Made by a program: the position numbers and the translations under genes. Positions 1 to 5,106 of a stretch of 5,106 nt of DNA are shown here, piece by piece. How positions within the stretch are numbered: position 1 is the stretch's first letter; each line of letters begins with the position of its first letter. The stretch lies in NCBI GenBank assembly GCA_021796315.1, contig JAJYOH010000464.1, forward strand, positions 1 to 5,106, in the 5' to 3' direction. The notes beneath the pieces were generated by a model. The model saw nothing but the letters and a program-made list of their open reading frames with translations, did not search any database and had not been told where the DNA came from. This DNA comes from Chloroflexota bacterium (GTDB lineage Bacteria; Chloroflexota; Anaerolineae; Anaerolineales; Villigracilaceae).

Positions 1-78
1 GAACCAGCCGCTATTCGTTCTAAATTTAAAGTCGAGGAATATCTTTACGCGTTCGCCGATCTGAATGCTCTCATCCAT
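1..78 (-). CDS. Start of an unidentified protein, cut by the window edge
   Basis: I do not recognise this protein. From an ATG at 78 the frame stays open for all 26 codons to the window edge. The fragment begins MDESIQIGERVKIF and continues with a basic and aromatic stretch (DFKFRTNSGWF). The first residues are polar, with no signal peptide or membrane helix, so a cytosolic protein is the simplest reading. The start lies 7 bases after the stop of the small membrane protein at 86-265, which suggests the same operon. The ribosome binding site is poor (AAAAAAGA directly before ATG), so translation may depend on coupling to the gene before it. No nearby in-frame alternative start is visible. An overlapping frame (45-326) is open too, but it spans the stop and start of three better candidates. 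Function cannot be assigned from 26 residues. Confidence 0.6.
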   Translation of the reverse strand, partial: MDESIQIGERVKIFLDFKFRTNSGWF

Positions 79-85
79 TCTTTTT

Positions 86-265
86 TCAGGGGCGATTTGC
101 CCACCACAAGATACCTGCGCCAATCACGATCATAATGCCGCCATTGATGGCCCATTGCGGATTGCCAGTCATGAAACTGCCGGGGAGCACGTTGACGCCT
201 TGCAGGAACCAAATGCCGCCTGCCAAAATAAACAGAACCGCTAAAGCGTTTAGAACGATTTTCAT
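86..265 (-). CDS. Small two-helix membrane protein (59 aa)
   Basis: This short gene encodes 59 residues with two hydrophobic segments, about residues 4-21 and 40-56. The loop between them carries the pattern LQGVNVLPGSFMTGNPQWA. The loop resembles a family of tiny bacterial membrane proteins of unknown function that I recall by the LPGSFMTG motif; that is memory, not a search result. The first helix follows a single lysine (MKIVLNA), and the protein ends right after the second helix with WWANRP, so a hairpin in the cytoplasmic membrane is likely. A good ribosome binding site, AAAGGA at 274-279, lies 8 bases before the ATG. The start is 27 bases after the stop of the methyltransferase at 293-1057, so the two are probably cotranscribed. 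Membrane-protein composition, start signal and spacing all favour this frame over the basic, low-quality 93-codon frame that overlaps it. Confidence 0.85.
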   Translation of the reverse strand: MKIVLNALAVLFILAGGIWFLQGVNVLPGSFMTGNPQWAINGGIMIVIGAGILWWANRP

Positions 266-292
266 GACGGTTTTCCTTTTCTGTAAAGTCTG

Positions 293-1057
293 TCATTTTG
301 CTTTGGCAATGACCAGCCAATCCCACGGATAGGGTTCGCCCATCCAGTCGGGAATGTCGTCGTCTTCAAAGTCGGTCGCCCAATCGTATTCCATCTTGAC
401 GATATCGATCAGATCGAGTTTCATTTCGTCGCGCACCAGCACGACCAATTCTTCGCGCAGGTAATGCTTGGTCGGTTCGGTGCCGCGGTACATCACACCC
501 TGCGCCAACATACGCGGTCCGCTCAGCGAGCTGATGTCGGTTTGGAACTCAGCCTTCTTGGGAGTAAAACCTTGTTTGCGGTACCATTCGGTCTCGCGGA
601 ATGCACTGTATAAAAGCGACTCTACAGCAGGGACGTTCATGACCAAGTGCCCGCCCGGTTTGATGCGCGATGCCATGCCCCGCATGAACCGCAGCCTGAG
701 ATTGGCGTCCGGCATAATAATCGCGTTGAGTGTAACGAGTACATCCACCATTGGCAAATCATCAACGGGTTTGGAAAGATCGGCCTGGGCGATCTCGACG
801 TTCTTTAATTCCTTACAGCGTTGCCTTGCACCGTCCAGCAATTTGTTTGAAAAATCATAAGCATACACTTGCTGGAATTTCTGCGCGAGAAAGGGGAGTA
901 TCTTGCCGGGACCGCATCCGTAATCGGCGACATCCAATTCCGGCGATGCATATTTTTCCAGCGTTGCAGCGATGGTATTCAGCCGCCCATAGGTGAACGC
1001 GTCGATCACAAACTCATCATATTCATCTGCAAAATCGTTCCAGTATTTGACGTCCAT
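293..1057 (-). CDS. Class I SAM-dependent methyltransferase
   Basis: This 254-residue protein has the Rossmann-type methyltransferase fold. Motif I, VADYGCGPG, is at residues 43-51 and binds S-adenosylmethionine. The acidic residue that normally contacts the ribose is D68 in YAYDFS. A motif II-type stretch (AQADLS) lies near residues 90-95, and the late KPGG turn is at 133-136. The C-terminal third (about 145-254) is not the standard core and probably shapes the substrate site; it is rich in acidic and tryptophan residues (DWATDFEDDDIPDWMG). No signal peptide or membrane helix is present, so it should act in the cytosol. The acceptor substrate cannot be told from sequence; small molecule, lipid or natural-product targets are all possible. 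A ribosome binding site (AGGAAAG, 1065-1071) precedes the ATG. It is the first gene after the terminator at 1120-1155 and probably heads an operon with the small membrane protein. Confidence 0.92.
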   Translation of the reverse strand: MDVKYWNDFADEYDEFVIDAFTYGRLNTIAATLEKYASPELDVADYGCGPGKILPFLAQKFQQVYAYDFSNKLLDGARQRCKELKNVEIAQADLSKPVDDLPMVDVLVTLNAIIMPDANLRLRFMRGMASRIKPGGHLVMNVPAVESLLYSAFRETEWYRKQGFTPKKAEFQTDISSLSGPRMLAQGVMYRGTEPTKHYLREELVVLVRDEMKLDLIDIVKMEYDWATDFEDDDIPDWMGEPYPWDWLVIAKAK

Positions 1058-1086
1058 TACGCCGCTTTCCTGTAGAAGATGAATCT

Positions 1087-1115
1087 ATACTACAACCTAA
1101 CAGAATGGATTGCAA
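1087..1115 (-). promoter_or_regulatory. Possible sigma70-type promoter for the methyltransferase unit
   Basis: Reading on the minus strand, TTGCAA (1110-1115) and TAGTAT (1087-1092) are separated by exactly 17 bases. Each box matches four of six consensus positions. The predicted start near 1080 gives a leader of about 23 bases that includes the AGGAAAG ribosome binding site. Position supports it, since a terminator for the previous gene ends just upstream and the methyltransferase needs its own promoter. The boxes themselves are mediocre, and TATAGA, three bases downstream, is an alternative -10. Confidence 0.35.
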
Positions 1116-1119
1116 GAAC

Positions 1120-1155
1120 AAAAAAGACTCCGAAGCCGTGATTGTCTTCGAAGTC
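1120..1155 (-). terminator. Intrinsic terminator after the LysM gene
   Basis: On the minus-strand RNA, GACUUCGAAG (1146-1155) pairs with CUUCGGAGUC (1126-1135) to form a 10-bp stem with one U-G wobble. The loop is 10 bases, and six U residues (1120-1125) follow immediately. The stem begins 21 bases after the stop of the LysM gene. In plus-strand RNA the wobble becomes a C-A mismatch and no U-run follows, so the terminator works in one direction only. It divides the window into two transcription units. Confidence 0.88.
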
Positions 1156-1176
1156 CGGATAAGGAGCAGATCGGAA

Positions 1177-2340
1177 TCAGGGAGTGGGCGTGGCCTTGAC
1201 TGCCGCGCCGACCCAGGTGAAGACTCGTTTATCGCTGGCTGCTCCGGCGGAGGTGTATATGGGTTGGCCCTGATCGTCCGTGCCAGCCTGTCGCACCGGT
1301 GCGACCCACCAGCGCAAGACGTGAGCCACGTTATCATTCGGGCGGAACGAAGTCGGCACGATGTATTTGGTGTCGGCGACGTAATCCACAATGCGGTTGG
1401 CCTGGCCGGCGGTCACATCTTCGATGGTTACCTGATAGAACTCGGCATTGCGCAGCGTGCCAATGGATGCCCATTGCAGGCTGACCACGTCATTGGCGAG
1501 GGTGAAGGCTGCACCGTCCGGAGGCAGGAGCAGGTTCGGGGCTGGATAAGGCGGCGGGATGGTCGCGGTAGGTGTTGGTCCGGCGGTTGCGGCACGCGCG
1601 CATAGCGGAACAACAATTGTTTGCCCAATAAACACATTGTCGGATGAAAGGCCATTGAAATCTTTAATGGCCTGCTGGGGCACGGCGTAATTTGCCGCAA
1701 TACTGGAAAGTGTGTCGTTGGCCTGCACGGTCACATTGACCTTATCGCAGGCCGCTTTGGTTGCATCCGCCGGCTGAAGTGTATCAGTCGCCACTGGCAA
1801 AGCGGTGGGCGTGGGATAGGGGATCTTTAACTTCTGGCCCACAACCAGATTGGTGCACTGCGCTGAAAGGTTATTGAGAATGATGATGCTTTGCACGTTC
1901 ACGCCAAAGGTGACCGCAATGCCTCCGCACGTATCGCCTGCCGCGACCGTGTAATCAAACGGCGGTTGGAGAGTGGCAGTCGGCGCCAGTGTTGGCAGTT
2001 GTGTGTCGGTCGGCGTAGCCGAGGCAGTCGGCGTTTCGGTTTGAGTCGGCACCTGCGTCGGGGTAATTACGCGTTTGGTGGCGCTCAATCCGGCATAAAC
2101 AACGGTTGCGCCGACTACAAGGAACAGCACCAACAAGCCCAAAGCGATGGGCAGGCTGAGGGTCACTTCCGGCATGCGCGCAGCTTCCACGGATTGTTCG
2201 ACGCGCTTGGCCGGGGCCGAAGTTTTTGATTTATGGCCAAGGTCCATTCCGCAGACGGGACAACGCGCGGCGGTTTCAGAAAGCCGCGTTCCGCATGTCG
2301 GGCAGACCTTGGTCTTTTGGGAAGTAGGTTCGGGTGTCAT
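1177..2340 (-). CDS. Zinc-ribbon, single-pass membrane protein with two LysM domains
   Basis: This 387-residue protein has a clear modular order. An N-terminal zinc ribbon carries C13-x2-C16 and C27-x2-C30. One membrane helix spans about residues 60-85. A Thr/Pro-rich linker covers 93-127, followed by LysM 1 (about 129-174, YTVAAGDTCGGIA...) and LysM 2 (about 203-246, VTVQANDTLSSIA...). A second Pro-rich linker precedes a C-terminal domain (about 268-378) that looks beta-rich and fibronectin-III-like. LysM domains usually bind N-acetylglucosamine-containing polymers such as peptidoglycan. The helix should place the zinc ribbon in the cytoplasm and the LysM and C-terminal domains outside. No catalytic domain is visible, so an anchoring or envelope-binding role is an inference. 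Outer cysteines occur as C138/C162 within LysM 1 and C198/C247 flanking LysM 2, suggesting disulfides. The start is supported by an extended -10 box 10 bases upstream; no Shine-Dalgarno sequence is seen. A strong terminator follows the stop. Confidence 0.9.
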   Translation of the reverse strand: MTPEPTSQKTKVCPTCGTRLSETAARCPVCGMDLGHKSKTSAPAKRVEQSVEAARMPEVTLSLPIALGLLVLFLVVGATVVYAGLSATKRVITPTQVPTQTETPTASATPTDTQLPTLAPTATLQPPFDYTVAAGDTCGGIAVTFGVNVQSIIILNNLSAQCTNLVVGQKLKIPYPTPTALPVATDTLQPADATKAACDKVNVTVQANDTLSSIAANYAVPQQAIKDFNGLSSDNVFIGQTIVVPLCARAATAGPTPTATIPPPYPAPNLLLPPDGAAFTLANDVVSLQWASIGTLRNAEFYQVTIEDVTAGQANRIVDYVADTKYIVPTSFRPNDNVAHVLRWWVAPVRQAGTDDQGQPIYTSAGAASDKRVFTWVGAAVKATPTP

Positions 2341-2350
2341 ACGGGCGAAA

Positions 2351-2359
2351 ATTATACCA
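2351..2359 (-). promoter_or_regulatory. Extended -10 promoter of the LysM gene
   Basis: The minus strand reads TGGTATAAT: a perfect TATAAT at 2351-2356 preceded by the TGn extension at 2357-2359. No good -35 lies 16-18 bases upstream, which is common for extended -10 promoters. Only 10 bases separate the box from the ATG at 2340. With the usual 6-7 bases to the start point, the leader would be about 3-5 bases, so the mRNA would be nearly leaderless. This agrees with the lack of a Shine-Dalgarno sequence there. Confidence 0.7.
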
Positions 2360-2403
2360 TGCAGGTCAAATGGGCATGACTACACTTTCCAACGTTCGCC
2401 AAC

Positions 2404-2691
2404 CTAAACGCCTTCGACAACAACCATAGTTGATTTTGCATATTTATGCCGCATGGCACGCGCCGGTGCGTATTCAGGCGAATTCAGCCACGCTTTTGCC
2501 TTTTCGCTGTTCTCGAATTCAAGGATGATCAATCGCTTGGCGTGCCAGTCGCCTTCGAGTGTTTCATTTTTCCCGCCGCGCGCAATATAGCGACCGCCGT
2601 ACAACGTTACTGTTGCCGGAGCGACCTTGACATATTCTTTGTAGCCTTCCGGGTCAAGCACTTCGATATCCACGATCACGTAAGCAGACAT
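2404..2691 (-). CDS. DUF1330 family protein (95 aa)
   Basis: This 95-residue protein fits DUF1330, a family of small soluble proteins with a ferredoxin-like alpha+beta fold and no settled function. Family features visible are the opening strand (AYVIVDIEVLDPEGYKEYV, 3-21), the central GGRYIARGG (32-40), the LIILEF strand (54-59) followed by S-x-E-x-A-x-A-W-x-x-S-P-E-Y (62-74), and the final R...A..TMVVVEG segment. The length is normal for the family. There is no signal peptide or membrane segment. An excellent ribosome binding site (AGGAGG, 2697-2702) stands 5 bases before the ATG. It overlaps the stop of the gamma-glutamyltransferase gene, so the two should be cotranscribed. That link hints at a role connected to the transferase but does not establish one. 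I see no terminator in the 63 bases downstream. Confidence 0.9.
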   Translation of the reverse strand: MSAYVIVDIEVLDPEGYKEYVKVAPATVTLYGGRYIARGGKNETLEGDWHAKRLIILEFENSEKAKAWLNSPEYAPARAMRHKYAKSTMVVVEGV

Positions 2692-2696
2692 ATTCG

Positions 2697-2702
2697 CCTC
2701 CT
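2697..2702 (-). promoter_or_regulatory. Shine-Dalgarno overlapping the upstream stop codon
   Basis: The minus strand reads TAGGAGGCGAATATG. The TAG stop of the gamma-glutamyltransferase gene (2701-2703) supplies the first two bases of AGGAGG, which lies 5 bases before the DUF1330 ATG. A ribosome terminating on the first gene therefore sits on the binding site of the second, a typical arrangement for translational coupling. Confidence 0.85.
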
Positions 2703-4326
2703 AGATTAAACTGATTGCAAGACCATCCGCGCGCGGATCACTTCCCGCGCATAAGACCCCGCTTTGCGGATCGCGTAGGATGATCTGTCCTCGGCCGAAC
2801 ATGGCGCGTTCCCAGCCCGCCACTTTCTGAACCCGGTGGCCGCGCTCCGTTAAACCGGCCATGATCTCGACTGGAATTCCTTCTTCCAAAGATACCGCGC
2901 CGCCAGACGTTCCATCGTCGATGCAAAAACGCGGCAAATCAAGCGTGGCTTGGGGATCGAGTCCGCTATCAACGAGCGCCGCGAAGATCTGCATGTGTCC
3001 CTGTGGTTGCATAAATCCGCCCATGACGCCGAAAGAGGCGAACAGCGAGCCGTCCGCTTCACGCGTGGCCATAGCCGGGATGATGGTGTGATAAGGTCTC
3101 TTGCGCGGCGCAAGCGCGTTGGGATGATTCGAATCAAGATCAAAATTGTGTCCGCGATTTTGGAGTGTAAATCCCCAGCCTTTCGGAACGATACCCGTTC
3201 CGAATCCCATGTAATTGCTGTTGATGAACGAACAGGCGTTGCCGAATTTATCCGCCACGCTGAAATAAACCGTGTCAGAGGAACTGACCGGCGTGCCGCG
3301 TTTCTGGTCAATCGTTGCGCGGCGCGGATCAATTAATTTGCGGCGTTCGTTTGCATATTCTTTCGAGAGAAGTCCGGCGATGGGAATATTTGAAAACTTT
3401 GGATCGGAAACATACCAGCGCGCATCCGCAAAAGCCAGACGCATGGATTCGATTTCGAGATGAAGACGGTCAATTGAAAGCGCATCAAGTTTGGAAAGGT
3501 CAAAACCTTCCAGCAAATTCAACGCGATCAAGGCTGTGATGCCCTGCCCGTTGGGCGGGCATTCGTACACGCGATAGCCGCGATAGGTTACGCTGATAGG
3601 CGTCTCCCATGTGGATACATGCGCGGCGAGATCGCCGATCGTCAGGCATCCGCCAGCTTGCTTCAACACGGACGCAATGGCTCCTGCAATCTCGCCTTGA
3701 TAGAAACTATTCTTGCCACCCTCGGCCACTTTTTTGAACGTGCGCGCCAGCCCGGGATTTTTGAAAATCTCTCCGGCGTGTGGGCCTCGTCCGTCAATTG
3801 TCAATTCAATCCCGTTCGGCGCGGACTCAAGTTGCCTCTGTGCGCCGCGCTGCCAGAAATAAGATGTCATCGGTGCGGCGGGAAAACCTTCTTCGGCAAG
3901 CTTGATCGCAGGAGCAAGAATTTCCGCCATTGATTTTGTTCCGTGCTTTTCGATCAGGTCACACCAGCCCGCGCACGCGCCGGGCACGGTGACTGTATAC
4001 GCGTGGTAGGGAGGCAGTTCGTTCACGCCTTCTTTTTTCAATCGTTCAAGAGTAAGTGAAGCAGGCGCGCGGCCCGACCCGTTCAACGCGCTGATTTGTT
4101 TTGTGCGCGTATCGAAGAACAGCGCGAACATATCCCCGCCAATGCCCGTGGAGGTTGGCTCGGTCACATTGAGCGCCGCGGCGACAGCTACTGCCGCGTC
4201 TGCCGCGTTGCCGCCTTTCGAGAGAATCTCAATTCCCGCCGCGGCGGCCATCGGCTGAGAAGCCGCTACCATTCCGCCGCGTCCGAAGACGGGCGAGCGG
4301 CGCGAAGAGAAAGAGGGTGCGTTCAT
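2701..4326 (-). CDS. ggt: Gamma-glutamyltransferase, cytosolic YwrD-like type
   Basis: This 541-residue protein belongs to the gamma-glutamyltransferase family, N-terminal nucleophile hydrolases made as one chain that cleaves itself into two subunits. The family transfers or hydrolyses the gamma-glutamyl group of glutathione and related compounds. Visible hallmarks are GMVAASQP (18-25), the GGNAADAAVA segment (38-47), GIGGDMFAL (61-69), NGSGR (82-86, with R86 likely meeting the substrate carboxylate), and DTVYFSVADKFGNACS (351-366). T352 is the predicted nucleophile and new N-terminus. GVMGG (433-437) supplies the glycine pair that normally forms the oxyanion hole. The loop NSNYMGFGTG plus GHNFDL and RPYHTIIPAM resembles the Bacillus YwrD branch rather than E. 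coli Ggt. No signal peptide is seen, unlike the exported enzymes, so it should be cytosolic. The true substrate is uncertain. The ATG at 4326 has only a weak, distant ribosome binding site (AAAGG, 16 bases upstream). The stop overlaps the binding site of the DUF1330 gene. Confidence 0.93.
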   Translation of the reverse strand: MNAPSFSSRRSPVFGRGGMVAASQPMAAAAGIEILSKGGNAADAAVAVAAALNVTEPTSTGIGGDMFALFFDTRTKQISALNGSGRAPASLTLERLKKEGVNELPPYHAYTVTVPGACAGWCDLIEKHGTKSMAEILAPAIKLAEEGFPAAPMTSYFWQRGAQRQLESAPNGIELTIDGRGPHAGEIFKNPGLARTFKKVAEGGKNSFYQGEIAGAIASVLKQAGGCLTIGDLAAHVSTWETPISVTYRGYRVYECPPNGQGITALIALNLLEGFDLSKLDALSIDRLHLEIESMRLAFADARWYVSDPKFSNIPIAGLLSKEYANERRKLIDPRRATIDQKRGTPVSSSDTVYFSVADKFGNACSFINSNYMGFGTGIVPKGWGFTLQNRGHNFDLDSNHPNALAPRKRPYHTIIPAMATREADGSLFASFGVMGGFMQPQGHMQIFAALVDSGLDPQATLDLPRFCIDDGTSGGAVSLEEGIPVEIMAGLTERGHRVQKVAGWERAMFGRGQIILRDPQSGVLCAGSDPRADGLAISLI

Positions 4327-4396
4327 ATTTTCAACTGCTCTGCCTTTCTATAAATTTCAATGTAAGGACGCGCAGACACCTGGATTTCTTTTTTAC

Positions 4397-4420
4397 TCTT
4401 TGCGACCCTGCACCTTTGCG
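4397..4420. repeat. Three tandem octamers of CGCAAAG type
   Basis: The minus strand reads CGCAAAGG-TGCAGGGT-CGCAAAGA, flanked by TTTAA on one side and an A-rich stretch on the other. The outer octamers are near-identical and the middle one keeps four of eight bases, so this looks like a decayed tandem array with a period of 8. I recall similar TTAACGCAAAG... octamer arrays between genes in many bacterial genomes, but could not check this. It sits in the 115-base gap 4327-4441, where I find no convincing promoter or terminator. Confidence 0.6.
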
Positions 4421-4441
4421 TTAAATCCTTAGGGGGCAGGT

Positions 4442-5106
4442 TTATTTCTTCGGCTCTTTGATTGGCTGGGTCGGGGAACGAGGCGGTAACGTCATCACCA
4501 ATACTTTATCCACGCGATGTCCATCCATGTCCATCACTTCGAAGCGCATGCCGCCCCATTCAAAGTGGTCACTGGCTTGCGGCACGCGTCCAAGCGACAT
4601 CATCACAAAGCCACTAAGCGTTTCATATTCATCTTCATGCGGCAGAACTTTGGTCAGCGCGAAGAGTTCTTTGAAATCGTCCACGGGCAGCATGCCGTCC
4701 AATAGCCACGAACCGTCCTGCCGCTGCGTGGCCTGCGGCTCTACTTCAATGTCGCCGACGATCTCTTCGATAATGTCATTGAGGGTCAGGATTCCCTGCA
4801 AACTGCCAAACTCGTCAATCACCAGCATCAACTCGGCGTTTTTTTCCTTGAAGAGTTCCAACGCACGCGAAGCGAACATGGTCTCAGGAATATAAAGCAC
4901 GGGCCGCAATTTATCTTTGAGTTTAAAGTTTTCACCAGATAAGCCGGGAGGCGCCAGCAGGTCGCGCGCTTTGATAATGCCGAGGATCGTGTCAAGGCTA
5001 TCCTGACAAACGGGGAAGCGCGAATAATCGCACTCAGCCACCTTGCGCCGGATCTCGTCCGGTGAATCTGTTATGTTCAGCCACACAATGTCGGCGCGTG
5101 GTGTCA
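4442..5106 (-). CDS. CNNM/CorC-family protein, C-terminal part (CBS pair and CorC_HlyC)
   Basis: The gene enters from beyond the window; 220 full codons are visible. The first residues, TPRADIVWL, are the conserved (M)TPR segment that follows the membrane domain in this family, and the preceding two bases (TG) fit a Met codon. Reading from TPR as residue 1, CBS 1 covers about 1-50 and CBS 2 about 67-119, with the signature VIDEFGSLQG (95-104) and DIIEEIVGDI (110-119). The CorC_HlyC domain covers about 128-207 (DGSWLLDGMLPVDDF... FEVMDMDGHRVDKVLV). The tail is a short, Pro/Lys-rich, probably flexible end. Full-length members carry an N-terminal DUF21 membrane domain, here outside the window, and are linked to magnesium or other divalent-metal efflux; the old hemolysin label is not well supported. 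CBS pairs usually bind adenine nucleotides. A GTG at 5086 could be read as a start, but it would cut into the first CBS domain, so an incomplete gene is the better call. Confidence 0.93.
   Translation of the reverse strand, partial: TPRADIVWLNITDSPDEIRRKVAECDYSRFPVCQDSLDTILGIIKARDLLAPPGLSGENFKLKDKLRPVLYIPETMFASRALELFKEKNAELMLVIDEFGSLQGILTLNDIIEEIVGDIEVEPQATQRQDGSWLLDGMLPVDDFKELFALTKVLPHEDEYETLSGFVMMSLGRVPQASDHFEWGGMRFEVMDMDGHRVDKVLVMTLPPRSPTQPIKEPKK

Noticed and set aside
45..326. A 93-codon minus-strand open frame
   Set aside because: It overlaps the methyltransferase end, the whole small membrane protein and the start of the edge gene. Its product is an unstructured Arg/His/Trp-rich string, and the other frames have better start signals and protein character.
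1023..1391. A 122-codon minus-strand frame bridging the LysM and methyltransferase genes
   Set aside because: It crosses the terminator and overlaps two well-supported genes in another frame, with no recognisable protein features.
1105..1605. A 166-codon plus-strand open frame
   Set aside because: It is antisense to the LysM gene and runs through the terminator. The Arg/Gly-rich product is typical of a shadow of GC-rich Pro/Thr coding sequence.
2364..2369. TTGACC as a -35 box for the LysM promoter
   Set aside because: It is a good hexamer but lies only 7 bases from TATAAT, far too close for a standard -35/-10 pair.
4327..4396. A promoter for the gamma-glutamyltransferase gene
   Set aside because: TATAGA, TTTATA and TACATT occur, but none has an acceptable -35 at 16-18 bases or a TGn extension, so no call can be supported.
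4406..4440. Inverted repeat CCTGC/GCAGG as a terminator for the CorC-type gene
   Set aside because: The stem is only 5 bp with a loop of about 25 bases, and no U-run follows on the minus strand.
4458..4895. A 145-codon plus-strand open frame
   Set aside because: It is antisense to the conserved CBS/CorC coding region. The Ser-rich product is a shadow artefact.
1..5106. A defence, mobile or biosynthetic system across the window
   Set aside because: The genes are mostly housekeeping or general families with two transcription units. I see no integrase, transposase, toxin, nuclease, terminal repeats or assembly-line enzymes.

Overview
The window looks like chromosomal DNA from a free-living bacterium, and its style suggests Chloroflexota (Anaerolineae-like). 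The main hint is the gene at 1177-2340. It combines an N-terminal zinc ribbon, one membrane segment, a Pro/Thr-rich linker, two LysM domains and a C-terminal beta-type domain, an arrangement I associate with that phylum. The taxonomic guess is an inference from gene style only. All genes I accept lie on the minus strand, are tightly packed, and read from high to low coordinates. I see no phage, IS, CRISPR, tRNA or rRNA signal.

In transcription order, the window opens inside a CNNM/CorC-type protein (4442-5106), of which only the paired CBS domains and the CorC/HlyC domain are visible. A 115-base gap follows, carrying three degenerate copies of a CGCAAAG-type octamer. Next come a YwrD-like gamma-glutamyltransferase (2701-4326) and a small DUF1330 protein (2404-2691). 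The ribosome binding site of the DUF1330 gene overlaps the transferase stop codon, so these two are very probably cotranscribed and translationally coupled. A 63-base gap then holds an extended -10 promoter (TGGTATAAT) only 10 bases before the start of the zinc-ribbon/LysM membrane protein (1177-2340), which predicts an almost leaderless mRNA. That gene is followed by a strong intrinsic terminator at 1120-1155.

Beyond the terminator a second transcription unit begins. It contains a class I SAM-dependent methyltransferase (293-1057), a 59-residue two-helix membrane protein (86-265), and the first 26 codons of a gene that leaves the window (1-78). The last two are easily missed by length-limited gene calling.

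The genes do not form one obvious pathway. The gamma-glutamyltransferase/DUF1330 pair is the only set with a clear structural link. The methyltransferase, small membrane protein and downstream gene are probably one operon. I found no convincing undescribed system. The points most worth a second look are the near-leaderless LysM gene, the stop/Shine-Dalgarno overlap, the octamer repeat and the two unlisted small or partial genes.
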